64,000 nt of DNA from Anodontia alba (lineage: Eukaryota > Mollusca > Bivalvia > Lucinida > Lucinidae): assembly GCA_964016985.1 (NCBI GenBank), contig OZ024827.1, positions 79,745,835 to 79,809,834 on the forward strand, in the 5' to 3' direction. This document shows positions 1-12,700 of this stretch, one piece after another. How positions within the stretch are numbered: position 1 is the stretch's first letter; each line of letters opens with the position of its first letter. Below the pieces are notes generated by a model that saw only the letters and a list, made by a program, of their open reading frames with translations, was not told where the DNA came from and did no database searches. Made by a program: the position numbers and the translations under genes.

Positions 1-267
1 TAACACACATTAAGCAAAGAGCATTACCTTGCTCAAGAAAGCGCAGTGGGGTCTTGGTCTACAAAGGGCACATACCTGAAGGTTGCTTAAAATACTGTAA
101 TATTTGATATTACTCATTTATGCTCAGACGCTGCATATCATGCTGTCTGGTGAGCATTTATTAAACACACTTGATTGCATTCTGATTAATAGGTTTCTTT
201 AATATGTGATGATAGTATTGATGAAAAATAGGTTACCTAGATCACCCTAAAGACTTTAATTACTGTA

Positions 268-533
268 CTAACAAATGTCTAAGGATAACCTAACTTCATA
301 ACGGAGGTATGCAGACTGCCCTTTGAGGTTAAGAAGTGGATAACATAGGCCCCTGTATTCATTATTCATATACATCTTTCTTTCTTTCTTTCTTTTGTAT
401 TGTAACAACAAATGTCTTAGGATAACTTAATAACGAGGTACGCAGATTGTCTTATGGTGTTAAGAGGTGGATGACATAGGTCTTTCTCCTGTATCCATTG
501 TCCATAGGCTTTCTTTCTTTCTTTCTTTAATGG
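268..533. repeat. Two-copy tandem duplication, ~135 bp
   Basis: AACAAATGTCTAAGGATAAC ... GTGGATAACATAGG recurs as AACAAATGTCTTAGGATAAC ... GTGGATGACATAGG, each followed by a (TTTC)n tract. Downstream of gene A exon 6. Confidence 0.72.
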
Positions 534-625
534 TTATCATAATGTTTTTTTGTTTTTTTTTTATTCATTTATTCATTTTTTTCAGATTACGTGTATTTAA
601 TTAAATTTTCCCATTTGTTTTCTGC

Positions 626-1010
626 AGGTGAAATGATTGTTTTTCTTTCAAAAATTGTACTGAACTATCAGTAATTAAATACAACCTTAATTAATTAACT
701 CATTTGTTTTCTTAGATTAATTATTGTTCTTCACTTTAAAATCTTACTGAATTACCATTCTTTAAATATAATACTTTTTTTTTAATTTATTAATTACTTG
801 TTTTCTTAGGTTAAACTATTGAAATTCGTTTAAAAATCATATTGAATTATATATAACTAAATACAACACTTTTTATTTAATTTGAAATAATAATAATAAT
901 AATAATAATAATAGATTTTAATCAATTAATTAATATTTGTTATTATCATTATTAATTAGTTCTTAGGTTAAACTATTGATATTCTTTTGAAAATCATACT
1001 GAATAAGCTG
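626..1010. repeat. AT-rich tandem repeat, ~110-bp units
   Basis: Three to four degenerate units with TTCTTAGGTTAAACTATTG, AAAAATCATACTGAATTA and AAATACAACACTTTTTA, plus an (AAT)n tract at 887-912. Confidence 0.65.
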
Positions 1011-1011
1011 C

Positions 1012-1055
1012 TGATATTCATTCATTCATTCATTCATTCATTCATTCATTCATTC
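1012..1055. repeat. (ATTC)n microsatellite
   Basis: About ten uninterrupted ATTC units. Confidence 0.95.
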
Positions 1056-1451
1056 TAACTCGGACCTAGTCCAGTGTATATTGGGTCCAAGATTCTGAAA
1101 AGCATCCATACATGATTTAGTCTGAATTGTAGTACTGTAGGTGTGTGACACTGGGTTGATTACACACCAGCTACACAGGTAAGACGACGCTTACGGGCCT
1201 CCGGTCAAAGGGAATTAATCGAAGCCCATCTAAAATAGAATATCGATAACATGAGTGACAGTTCCTGTAGTAAGATAATTCCTGGTAGTGAGAAAGCGCA
1301 ATGGTACGATGTCACATTTACATTTTATGCATGATTCAAATGTTTCTAGGACAATTTTTATAGAGTTTACTTTACATCCTACAGTGAATCAAGTACGTCC
1401 ACTGTAAAGTGCCGACCTAGCACACCATTACGAAATAGTAAAATGTAAATT

Positions 1452-1658
1452 AACCCTAGTCCTGCTGAACGCAGATATGCTCTGCCTTAGCAAACAGTGT
1501 ACATCAAGATGAGTTGGCTTCTGGAAGCCAACTGATCTGGATCTGCATGATTTGTCATTTAGCATGCGAATTTGTATCAAAAGCCTTGATCAAGTATTCT
1601 GATTGGCGAAAATTAGGTGTTTGGGACATTTCAATTTATTTCGCATGGCAAGGGTTTA
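1452..1658. mobile_element. Foldback element F8 copy 1
   Basis: TTAACCCTAGTCCTGCTGAA to TTCGCATGGCAAGGGTTT, with internal CAGTGTACATCAAG / GATCTGGATCTGC arms. It ends 22 bp from the donor of gene A exon 6. Confidence 0.72.
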
Positions 1659-1680
1659 AAAAAATATTCATTCGTATTAC

Positions 1681-1941
1681 CTGTGTGTATAATAATGCTT
1701 TGGACCGTCGCTGGTTTCAACGGTGCACCGTCGGTTGCTATGACTGTCAGTTCATGATCATCAATGCTGACCTTGAAGGGACATCTTGGTGCAGCAGATA
1801 TCATTCTAAATCTATAGGCCTTCCCATAGTCAACATTGAACACTTCTAAAGGTGTATGTTTAGGGTCTGGTGTCGTGTTTGAACCAGTTACATTGTATTC
1901 GTCCTTCACCAAATGCTTCTCTCCTCTCCCGTTCACTAAAG
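1681..1941 (-). CDS. Gene A exon 6: cupredoxin domain 2
   Basis: 261 bp. Begins ALVNGRGEKHLVKDEYN and contains EVFNVDYGKAYRFRMISAA and the DDHELTVIATDG core of the Cu-oxidase (domain 2) family. Acceptor AAACCAG, donor ACAG|GTAATA, phase 1. The next exon, equivalent to gene B exon 7, is not found in positions 1-1680. Confidence 0.95.
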
Positions 1942-2771
1942 CTGGTTTATAAAACGTAACACTCATTTAAGTATGATGACTAATAAGCAGATCGCGCAGG
2001 TAAGAAATAAGCATGTTGAAACCAGTGCATATCTCAGCAAGCACACACCGTAAAAGAACGTTTATCAATGTTGATTAAACGTTTCTGACGCTGTTTCATT
2101 ATTATAATGACGTTGTTCCAATATTAGCTGCCAGCAGAGTATGGTACAATGTTAAACCATTTTATAACGTTTTGTAGATTGGTCTCCCCGGTTTGAATTT
2201 GGGCATGTCTACCGCTGCTTATAGGGGTGCACGTCAAGAATAAGAGCAAATTGTAAAATTAATTACTGTCCTTTCGACATCATTCGGAAAGACGTTTTCG
2301 CTTGGCGTTTTATTTTAAATGAAAATATTTTGTACTGAATGACCATATCTTATCATAAACCATTTGTCTTTCCTGTTTCTGTGTTTTGTTCTCAAATATG
2401 TACCCAAAATTAAATTTACTGCCTAAAGTTGGTCTGGCCTATGCAATTCCTATAGTGGAGTGATTTTCTGGAATTTTCGATTAGGAAAATTATTTTTTAC
2501 GTTTCTTTGCAGGATTTGAATTACTAATGTTTCAGAAAATTTCAGAAAAGTTGAACAAGCTGAACTTGTTGAACATCTGCCTCCAAGTTATCTCCCTACA
2601 GATTTCTGCATAATTTGCATTCATTTTTACTATGGGAAAAGGTGAAAATATTGGTTGTTTTAAAAATCAATGACTAGAATAAACCTTTTTGTGCAAAGGT
2701 AGGTACAACAAATGGTTTTGCATTAAATCATGACAAAAATGTACAAATGTACTTTTTTGTGTAAAGCACCA

Positions 2772-2841
<70 letters not shown>

Positions 2842-3010
2842 GACTTTCCAAAATATGTTGAAAGGACAAAATCTTTTTCACTAACTTGAAACGTGACCAG
2901 ACCTGCTGGATGAGTGTAAAACAGAGGCGTCTGATCTTGGTCTACATTATGATCAATGACCGTCTATAAACATACGGTAAATTAGATATTGCAATTTATT
3001 ACAATTCTAA

Positions 3011-3048
<38 letters not shown>

Positions 3049-3360
3049 GTAATCGCTCACCAGCGAATTATTTCATTTCTTCAAATGCATTGTTTTCAAG
3101 CACTAAGTAGTGACATAATTCTGTGACGTAATTAATTCATTTATTGACAGATTGTGCAATCTTTCGCTTTCAAACGCGTTCAATACAAAGAAAAACATTG
3201 AAAATAAGGTCATAATTTGAGACCTTTATCTTTTATCTTAATTAAACTGAAATCCGATGGCAGCATTTGTTTTTGTTCCACAGTTCAAGGCCGGACCTCT
3301 CTTATTAGCATATGAAATTCGCACGCGGCACAAACGTATAATATCCAACTTAAACACATT

Positions 3361-3391
<31 letters not shown>

Positions 3392-6300
3392 GGGGTGGGG
3401 TTGGTAGATGAGAGTGGGCATAAATGTTATAAACCGTTTATTTGTTTGTTTTTGATCGGTTATGGAGAAATAATTCACACGTATTCTAAGGTTTTCGTGT
3501 AAAAAACTCGTTCGCTACCGCTCACTCGAGTTTTACACGGAAACTTTAGAACACTAGTAAATTATTTCTCCGTTATCGGTCAAAACAAACAAATAAATTC
3601 TATGTGTTTTTCTGAGATTGTTTATTCAGTAACACTTCTGGAAATAAACAAAATCAATAGAATAGATAGACGGACCACCATATTTACAAGTGCACAAGTT
3701 TTACTACTTCCGGTTTCCAATCCTGAACACAAAAGTACCTTTTGGAAATGAGTCCAACCTAGAGCTAAAGTATTAACTCCCACAAGGGGTGTGGGGTCAC
3801 ATTCTTTCTTTTCAAGGAGACCCGTTTATTTTAAAGGGGGCTTACAATTTTGACAGTTGTCTGTTCTGAAAGTGTATCTATTCCCCACGCAAATATGCAA
3901 ATCTCAAAATCAGTAAGCGGAATACATAAGTACAATATTATCTTGGGAAGTATATCCTTCCGGAGAATCAACAGAGGAAGAGGACTAATAATAACAAGAC
4001 AGAACGACACAGTTGGAACAACTGTGCATACAAACCTCTTCCCCAACAAGGTTACCTACCAGCATGTAAGACAGGACCCATCAAACATGACAATAAGCAA
4101 ACAGGGCAACTACGTAAAAAGTTTTGTCGCAAGCGGCCGCACAGACCCCTAAAGAACAAGCCAAATTAAAACCACTGCCTTAAAACGCTCAGTAGTAAAA
4201 ACGCTCAGTAGTAAAAACAACCTTTGTTTACGTTTACTTACCATTAATTGGAATCATGTATTCCCAGAGGTCGTGCATTTCTTTCAAATATCTATACAAC
4301 TCTGTGGTATCCAGCCAGCCATTGATAACCATCACGTGATCAGACAAGTCTTCATTGTAGAGGCCATTATTTGGGTCTTTAGTATTCGGTTCTCGTACAA
4401 TGAAAGCACCAAACAAACCTTCTCCAACTTGCAGACCCGTGTGAGAGTGATACCAGTGTGTACCAGATGGTTCAGCAATAAATTCATACCTAATTAATTG
4501 ACAAAATTTCAAATAACAACCTGTAGTATTTGAAATATGAATATAGGTGAACATAGATGTATAACAAAGGACTTAAACAGACTGTTTAGGAAATCAATGA
4601 CCAGAAAAGATAAAATACAGTAAACGGAAAGTGATAATTGGTATGCACGCGGGGTTCGCACTAGGATTTGTTTTCTTTCGCCACCATTTTCGCCAGTTTG
4701 ATTGTTTTGTGCCACGTGATCATTATTTAAGTGAGAGTGATACCAGTGTGTGCCAGATGGTTCAGGAATAAATGCATGCCTAGTTAATTGACAAAATTAC
4801 AGATAACATCCTGTAGTATTTGAAATATGAATATAGATGAACATAGATGCATAACAAAGGACTTCAACAGACTGTTTAGGAAATCGATGACCGGAAAAGA
4901 TTAAATACAGTAAACGGAAAAATGATAATAAGTATGCACGTGATCATTATTTAAGCATAAATAAAGTCACAAAAAATTATGTCAGGTAAAAGTACTTCAT
5001 AAACAACAATTCCACAATATTTACTAGCTGATCTTTTATTAAAGCTAACGTTTCATACATGAGAGACGAGAAACAGATAAAATATTAACTCAGTTTAAAT
5101 GAAGCCCTAGATAGAAGCAGCTATGAAAACGGACGAACTGAAGAAGAGATTAAACAAGCGAGCCATCCACAATAGGTCGCACAATATGCAGTCAAATGTG
5201 TTTTTGTTTTCTAATCAGGAAGCAACACTTGCTTAGTATGACCATTTCAGTCGCTTGTAATAGCCATGTCCATAGCCATGCAAAGTAACAGGGGCAACTA
5301 TAACAATATATATATATATAAAAGTAAAACCTGGATTTACAGGAGTATATATTATCTTTCTTATTTCTGCTAAAAACATAGAGTGTGGACACTCGTTATA
5401 ACTGCCTCGGCGAGGCGGTTTTAACGAGTTCCCACAATCTAATTTTTATGCAGAAATATAAAAAATATATCAGAATGTTAATCTGAAAACTTTCAGTTTT
5501 TGGTGGTGAAAGTTTCAATATATTTGAATATGCACGTTAACAGTGCCAAGATGTTATACCTGATCATACTGACCTCTGATCTCACGTCCACATAGACTGT
5601 GTAGGAAGCAGCAGCTTTTCAAGTGCCAAAAAGGATACTATAAATGCTGCTTTTGTGCGTTTTCAAACCCAACCTAGTAGACCTAGTAGACTTTTAGTCT
5701 GCCAAGCTACAATTAAAAGCTCCATATTCCTCAAGAGTAGACATTTTTTTTATGCAGGAAACCTTGAATGAATTGATATATAGTATCAATACGATCATAA
5801 AATGTAGCATCTGACCACCTGTAAAATTTTAGTTAGTCTCTCCTTTTTGAACTGGATCTAAAATGAAAAGTTATTTATCGTATCTCTGAATTAATGTTGA
5901 CAACATTACAAAAAAAATATTTCAAATCGAGGCAGAAACTGAAATTTTACAGGCTGTCAGGTGCCACATTTTATGACTGCGTTAATATCATAAATCAATT
6001 TATCAAACCTTTCTTGGATTATAAAATGTTGCACACCCTTGGTGAATAAATTTCACTTGACATGTCACCGTAACCATTTAAGGTTCCGAAGCATAATTCA
6101 TTACGAAAACACGCCTATTCAAATATAGAGAAAATTGCACCTCCAAAAACTGAGAATTTTCAGATAAAAAAATTCCGATATTTTTCATGCTTCTGCTCAA
6201 AACATAGATTGTGTAGGTACTCATTAGAACCACCTCAGCAAGGCGGTTCTAACGAGTACCCACATTCTATGTTTTTGAGCAAATATAAGAGAAATAATGT

Positions 6301-6714
6301 ATACCCCTGTAAACCCAGTTTTACTATATAAAAATGGGGCTGAAGGGGGTCAACATGATATAGGCATTTTTTCGTGATGTGAATACGGCGAACACCAAAA
6401 TAATCCTCTTGTTCCCTCACTTCCATCAGGTCGTCATTGCCATGTGGCATATTAGAGTCAGATGGTATCGGAGATGGTCGAAGATCTTAATCCCTTTTCA
6501 TCACGAAATCATACCTATATAATGTTGACCCCCTTAAACCCAACTTTTATATAGTAAAACTGGGATTTACAGGGGTAAACATTATTGTTCTTATTTCTGC
6601 TCTAAACTATAGACTGTGGGTACTAGTTAGAACCGCCTCGTCGAGGCGGTTCTAACGAGTACCCTCAATCTGTGTTTTGAGCAGAAATATGAAAAATATC
6701 CGAAATTTTATCTG

Positions 6715-6748
<34 letters not shown>

Positions 6749-9700
6749 TGGTAAAATTTTTAGTATATTTGAATAGGCTTGTTTTCGTAATGTCTGTTAA
6801 AATGCAAATAAGCTATTGATAATGAGGCCAGAAAACAAATTTCGTGTGGTCAGAAGTACCCGTCTTAATGTAAATATATGTTAAAACGTCGATTTTTACC
6901 TAAACGTTTCATATGGTAGTATAGAACACTGAGTGAGCATGCCAACGCCGTCCATATGGCAACTATTCATCTGTGTTATCCCGTGCCAATGAACCGAGGT
7001 CGAACTTCCGTCTTCCATTTTGTTTTTTACCCAAACAAGAACAGTGTCTCCCTTACATACCTGAAATATTGATTTATTAATCAATCTTTTAATAAATTAG
7101 TTAATCAATTCAAAGATACATACATACATACATACATACATTTCAGAACATTTACTACGAGCAAAGGTTTTCTTTTTAAAGTAGACCCCTTTTTAAGGAG
7201 GCAAAATAGTTTTGACAGAGCTACAATCCCTGAAATTGTACCTCTTTTCCTTTGACGATTTGTCATCTTAAGATATGGATGGTTAACTTCTATAGCTACT
7301 CATGAAAACAACAACAACAATAACTATAACATCAAATTAAGTGTAAATGATGCTTATCTTTCGACGCGATATAAATCTTGTGTATTGGTAAAGTTGTACC
7401 TCGATACTAGGCCCCGGAAGCTGTCTATTCACTGTTATAACTGATCGCATAAGTCCATTTGTAGATACACAGTGAGGTCTAAAGCAGTCGGTTTCGTTGA
7501 ATGGACATAAATGGCATGCCTAAAAATATACACATATGCTTTGCAATGTATCATGTAATAAGCTTTACACCATGACAAATAAATATGGGTTGGGCCGTGA
7601 CTAAATAGCAGTTCAGTAAGCTAATAAAGAATATTAGGATCTATTACTGGCGTCACTGGTAGAGTGAAAAATCCCTCCCGAAGATCACTGTCTGGCATCA
7701 CGAGGCTTGCCGAATGATGCCAGACTGTGATCGAGAAGAACGGACTTTTCTGCCTACCCCTCACACCCATGATAGATTCTTTTCCTTGCACCTCTTTCAT
7801 TTCTAAACGTAGATTTATTTTTAATAATGCTGTCATTTTGCTGACGTCTGCCATATTGTGATGACATTACTGAGGTGTTTAATGACGTCATTACGCTCAG
7901 TGACGTAAACATTAACGATGGCGTTCGTCCTATACAACCAATGCATATCAAACACATGAGAATTCTCGATATTTATCTTACCCTGTGTAGGATAATTTGG
8001 ATAGGATAAGAATATCTATCACAGGGTTAAATCTGGTGTGCAAGAATTTCTGGAACTGCCACGACTACATATCGTGCCTGCCGCTTATACTGAAAGGACA
8101 TGCAAACGAACAGGAGCACCCACAGCTAGAATATCTAGGTAAATGACTAGTCAAGCGAGCAGCTCCTTCTTGCCAAAGTAGACCAAATTGATCAGACTAA
8201 ATGCGCAAAAATATGTTTTCTGAAGTTGTGGCTTATGTTTTCTCCCTAGGTTCAAGCAAACATGTATTCACAAAGTGAATAACCAGATCAGTCTTAAGTC
8301 AAATCATCTGATATCAGATGATTTGACTTAAGACTGATCTGGGTATTCACTTTGTGACCCACATTCTAAGACTCCACAGAATGTGGCGTCTGAACAGGGT
8401 CTAAATTGACTGCATCAAGTTCAGGAATTTCTATAAAGCATAGATATAATAATAACAAAAAATAACCAGACACCTTGCTGTTGGAAATAGATCAGTCCAA
8501 AGTGTTATAGTGGAACATTCCACCGGGCATAAATGAGTTAAGGTATGTCCTCGTTAAAGTGTTGATATTAAAAATATTCTGGTCCTTTGGCACTTTTAGG
8601 GTTATACAATATATGGGCAGTGCTATGCGTTAAAGTGCCTTCGAACATGCGCAAAATATGGGGATTCACATTATCCTGCACATGCGCAAAGTCCAATCCG
8701 AGCATTTGCTTTCCATCGCTACAGTCTATAGTGTACAATAATTCTGTTTGCGGACAGCGAAGGCCTTGATCAGCCTGCGCCGATCAGGGTCTTCGTTGTC
8801 CGCATATGCCCAAAGATGCGTTTTTGCATGGCGCAGCCCATATGTAAAATAGTGTTCTATCATAGCTGCTAAGGCTCGTGGACGATATTGCATGTTTTCA
8901 TCTTCTTCATGAATAGACTTCTGATCAATTTAATAAAATTGTCATAATTATGTTGATTTTCGGTAACAAAAATTGTCACTTTTGTTTGAGAACGGTTGCC
9001 ATCTCTGCTAGCCATTTGTTTTTTTTATGTCTGTTTAATTTTATTTGTCTGTCTTTCCCGTTTAGGTTGAGAACATAATATAGATCTGATTGTATCAGTT
9101 CTTGAGTTCAGTTATTTACTTTACTTAAAGCCTGCGTTCTGGTTTTGCTTCTGATTTATTATGTACTTCCAAAGGGTCCTCTTTTAAATATTGTGCTAGT
9201 ATGGAGGTCATAAAACGTCACCTAGTACTTCGACATAATGCTGATATAATTGAATATGCTGGTCCTTTGGGACTACCGGATCTATGTAATATGTGGGAAA
9301 TAAGGTCTGCTCATAGCTGCTAGAGTGGGTGAGGGATGTTGCGTTTTCATCATTCCTTATGAAAAGAATCAGTCAAACCGAAACTGTCATTTGTTTTATG
9401 TTTTCCAAGGATTCTAATTCAGACTACTTAGTGATGTCGCAGCAGCGGTCGTTGAGTTCTTGTGTGGAGGCCATAAAAGGCAATACATTGCTGATAATAA
9501 AGAGTCGTCTTGTTGATCCTTTTGTGGACATACATTATATGAGCTAAGCCTTGCGAAAACATTTCTCCGAGCATATGCAGACAGCAAAGGAGATCAGCAT
9601 GTGCACCCGCGCAGTATGATCAGGGCCTCCACTGGCCTCTAACAGAACCGTTGGATAGCACAGAATGTATAGCTGGAGACCCAAGGCCCAGAATGTATGT

Positions 9701-12700
9701 TGCGCATGCGCAAGATTATCTGCATTTGCGCATATTGAAAGGCACGTTTTAGCTTGGCGTGGTCCATATGTAAAAATAGAGTTTAACTCAAGGCTGCAGG
9801 ATGTGTGAAGAATGTTGCGTTTTTATTTTTGTTATAAACACACTCAGTCAAACATATTGTGCTTATTTCTAGTTTTGATTTTCCAAAGGATCCCTTTTTC
9901 GGAATATGTTGTACTGGTAGCTGCTGTAAAATTCTTGTGTGGAGGACGTAAACCGTCGACCCGTACTTCATTGTAGTGATTACATTATAAAACCTTCTGA
10001 TTCTTTGTGACTTTCGTCTATTAAGCTCAAACCTTATATATAAATAGGGTTTCAATCAAAACTGTTAGCGGTTGATATTCGGATAGGATTCGGTCGGGTC
10101 GGGACTGGGTGTGCGAGGCAGGGCGCGGGGCGAAGGAAGCGTGAGGGACAATGCATTGTTTCATTATTCCTCAGCTGGCTCGATCAAACTAGACAGTATA
10201 GAAATTAAGTTTACTGTTTTTTGGTTTTTTTTCTTTTCCTGCCTTTCGAAAAATATCTATATCGGCACATATGTGTCTACCTATGCAGTAGACAAGATCA
10301 ACCTTGCATGTATGTAGGCTTATAAGGTTTTCGCTGTTGAATAATATATGGATACTTGAGAATATGTTGTGGGATGAGTAGTGTGGTCTGGGCCTTTGGT
10401 GTTTAGATTTAAGAGTCGAAATATCAGAAAACGTACCTTCGGACATCTGTGCACAGCGAAGATTCGGATTAGCCTGCAAATTCGCGCGATCCGATTTGAA
10501 TCTACACTGTGGACATGTTTAAATAGCTACGGATGTGCAGGCAAATTTGAGTCTTTGTTTAGCGCACATGTCAGAAGGTACGCTTTCTCACGTTACGGCT
10601 TATAAGTTATGCTTTTCGTCTCACCATAATAGCTTACCTTTGATAGGACAAAGTAGTTTTCTATGGTAAAGTTATATTCACATTTCATCGGTTTGTTTTC
10701 TTCGCAGACTCTGTTACAAATATGGTCAGATGCCACTGCAATCAAAACACGAAGTATACTTTGGGAACCGTACCTCTTTTGTAATTATGAGCTCATCCGG
10801 CCGAAGACGTGCTCCAATCTGTCCCTCCGTGTGTCTGTGTGTCCGAACGTCCGTGCGTCTGCGCGTCCGCCCGTTAACTTTTTCTCGTTTACGCGATAAA
10901 GTCAACATTTTGATCCGATTCTTTTGAAACTTGCAAAGATTGTTTGTATCACTGTTATGATTAATCCTACCAATTGAGAAAAAATCCCTTTTAAAATGTT
11001 TGGTCATTTTTTTTCGTTTACGCGATAAAAGTCGACATTTTCGATTTTATCCGATTCTTGTTAAACTTGCACAGATTGTTAGTATTATTGTAAAAAATAA
11101 GTCTTTCGAAAATGAAGAAAGATCGTCAGATATGATAATATTATGGGAAAATGGCCTTTTTAACATTTCGGTTATTTTTTCTTGTTTACGCAATAATGTG
11201 GACAATGTAGATATTTTTTTTTTTTTCAAAACTTGCACAGGTTGTTTGTATAATTGTACATGTAAGCATTACGAAAACACGTCTATTCAAATATATTGAA
11301 AATTTCACCACCGAAAAAATGAAAATTTTCAGATAAAAAATTCTAATATTTTTCATATTTCTGCTCAAAACATAGATTGTGGGTACTCGTTAGAACCGCC
11401 TCGGCGAGGCGGTTCTAACGAGTACCCACAATCTATGTTTGTGAGCAAAATAAGAAAAATAATGTATATCCCTGTAAACCCCAGTTCTACTATATAAAAG
11501 TGGGGTTTAAGGGGGTCAAAATTATCTAGCCGTGTTTTCGTGATGAATTAATCCGATTGAAAATGAAGAAAATTCGTTGAACATACATTTAATTGGAACA
11601 GGGCCCTTTTGAATTTTTTTCTTGTTTATACAATTAAGTCCACATTTTCGCCCAATTCTTTTGAAACTTGCACAAATTTTTAGTATCATCACAGACATCA
11701 ACCCTTTAGAAAATAAAGAAAATCCGCCAAACATTATGGGAAAAGGAACCGTTTCAAATATTGGATAATCTTTCTCGTTTACGCAATAAAGTCTACATCT
11801 TTTTCCTATTCTTTCGAAACGTGCACAAATGGTTTGTATTATCATAGACATTGTTCCTATCAAAAATGAAAAGAATCCGTCGAATAGTTTTGGAAAAAAA
11901 AGACTTTTGAAATTTTGTATATACATGTAGACAACATTGTCATTACAATTTGAGGGTCTGGGTTCAAAGCCCGTTGGATCCAAGAAAAAAAATCATCTTG
12001 ATTTTTTATTACATCAGTGTATCATTTTTATCATTAAGAGCTTTAACTTTCTAAAATTGGAGAAATTCTGATAAATACTTCGGGAAAGGGAGTGGTTTGT
12101 ATAGTGCTTATTTTCCCTATATCGGATATAGGATAAATTACTGATTAATGTCTGTATACTTATGGTTATGTTCAATTCCCACTGGTGGGAAGATGTTTCT
12201 TGGTAAATTGGCCAAATGACGTTATATCATGGCGAGGTTCCCATTTGTCCACGCATCCATCCGTCTATGCACATTTTGTCTATACTTCAGTATACCATTT
12301 ATTCCTGATGCAGGAAAAGGCTTTAATCTATTACCAAATTCTTGAAAGATTAAGCTGATAACAAAATTAGTAAAACTAAAAGTCAATAGTTCACAGATTG
12401 GGTAGTAAACATTGTGAGATAATGAGAAATTGCATGTTGTTAGCGGTTTCTCATTTTCATGCAATGTTATAAATAGAACTCTGTCGTAGACACTTGTTTG
12501 GTAGGAGATTAAGTGTTTATTGATACTTATTCTGCAGGAAAATCATGAAAACATAAGTATTGTAGAAATTGTTGATAATAAGCGATTTTCAAAATTGAGA
12601 AATTTGTTTTCTATGCAGGGTAATAACACAAATTAATATTCACATTATCATCGATGGTTCCCACTTTTAGGTTGAAATCATGAAAGTTACATGAGAAGAT

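Larger units (their letters stand above)
1960..4230. other. Gene A intron 5
   Basis: No gene seen. Contains two A runs, a TG/G tract, a decayed F7 hairpin near 3733-3845 and an open plus-strand stretch (3850-4152) with no recognisable domain. Confidence 0.7.
7525..10420. other. Gene A intron 2
   Basis: Apart from the hairpin at 8263-8358 and the F9 fragment, this holds low-copy repeat debris. The 8990-9130 stretch resembles 61980-62115 (3' side of the retroelement relic). No gene seen. Confidence 0.6.

Noticed and set aside
3850..4152. 100-codon plus-strand open frame
   Set aside because: No recognisable domain, no splice or promoter context, and pieces resemble dispersed repeats near 21540-21720.
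4273..4497. Plus-strand open frame over gene A exon 5 (and similar ones at 1514-1849 and 32262-32628)
   Set aside because: Antisense shadows of laccase exons whose minus-strand frames carry the copper motifs and splice sites.
4732..4781. Functional alternative exon 5 in gene A
   Set aside because: Only the first ~49 bp are copied and no donor follows.
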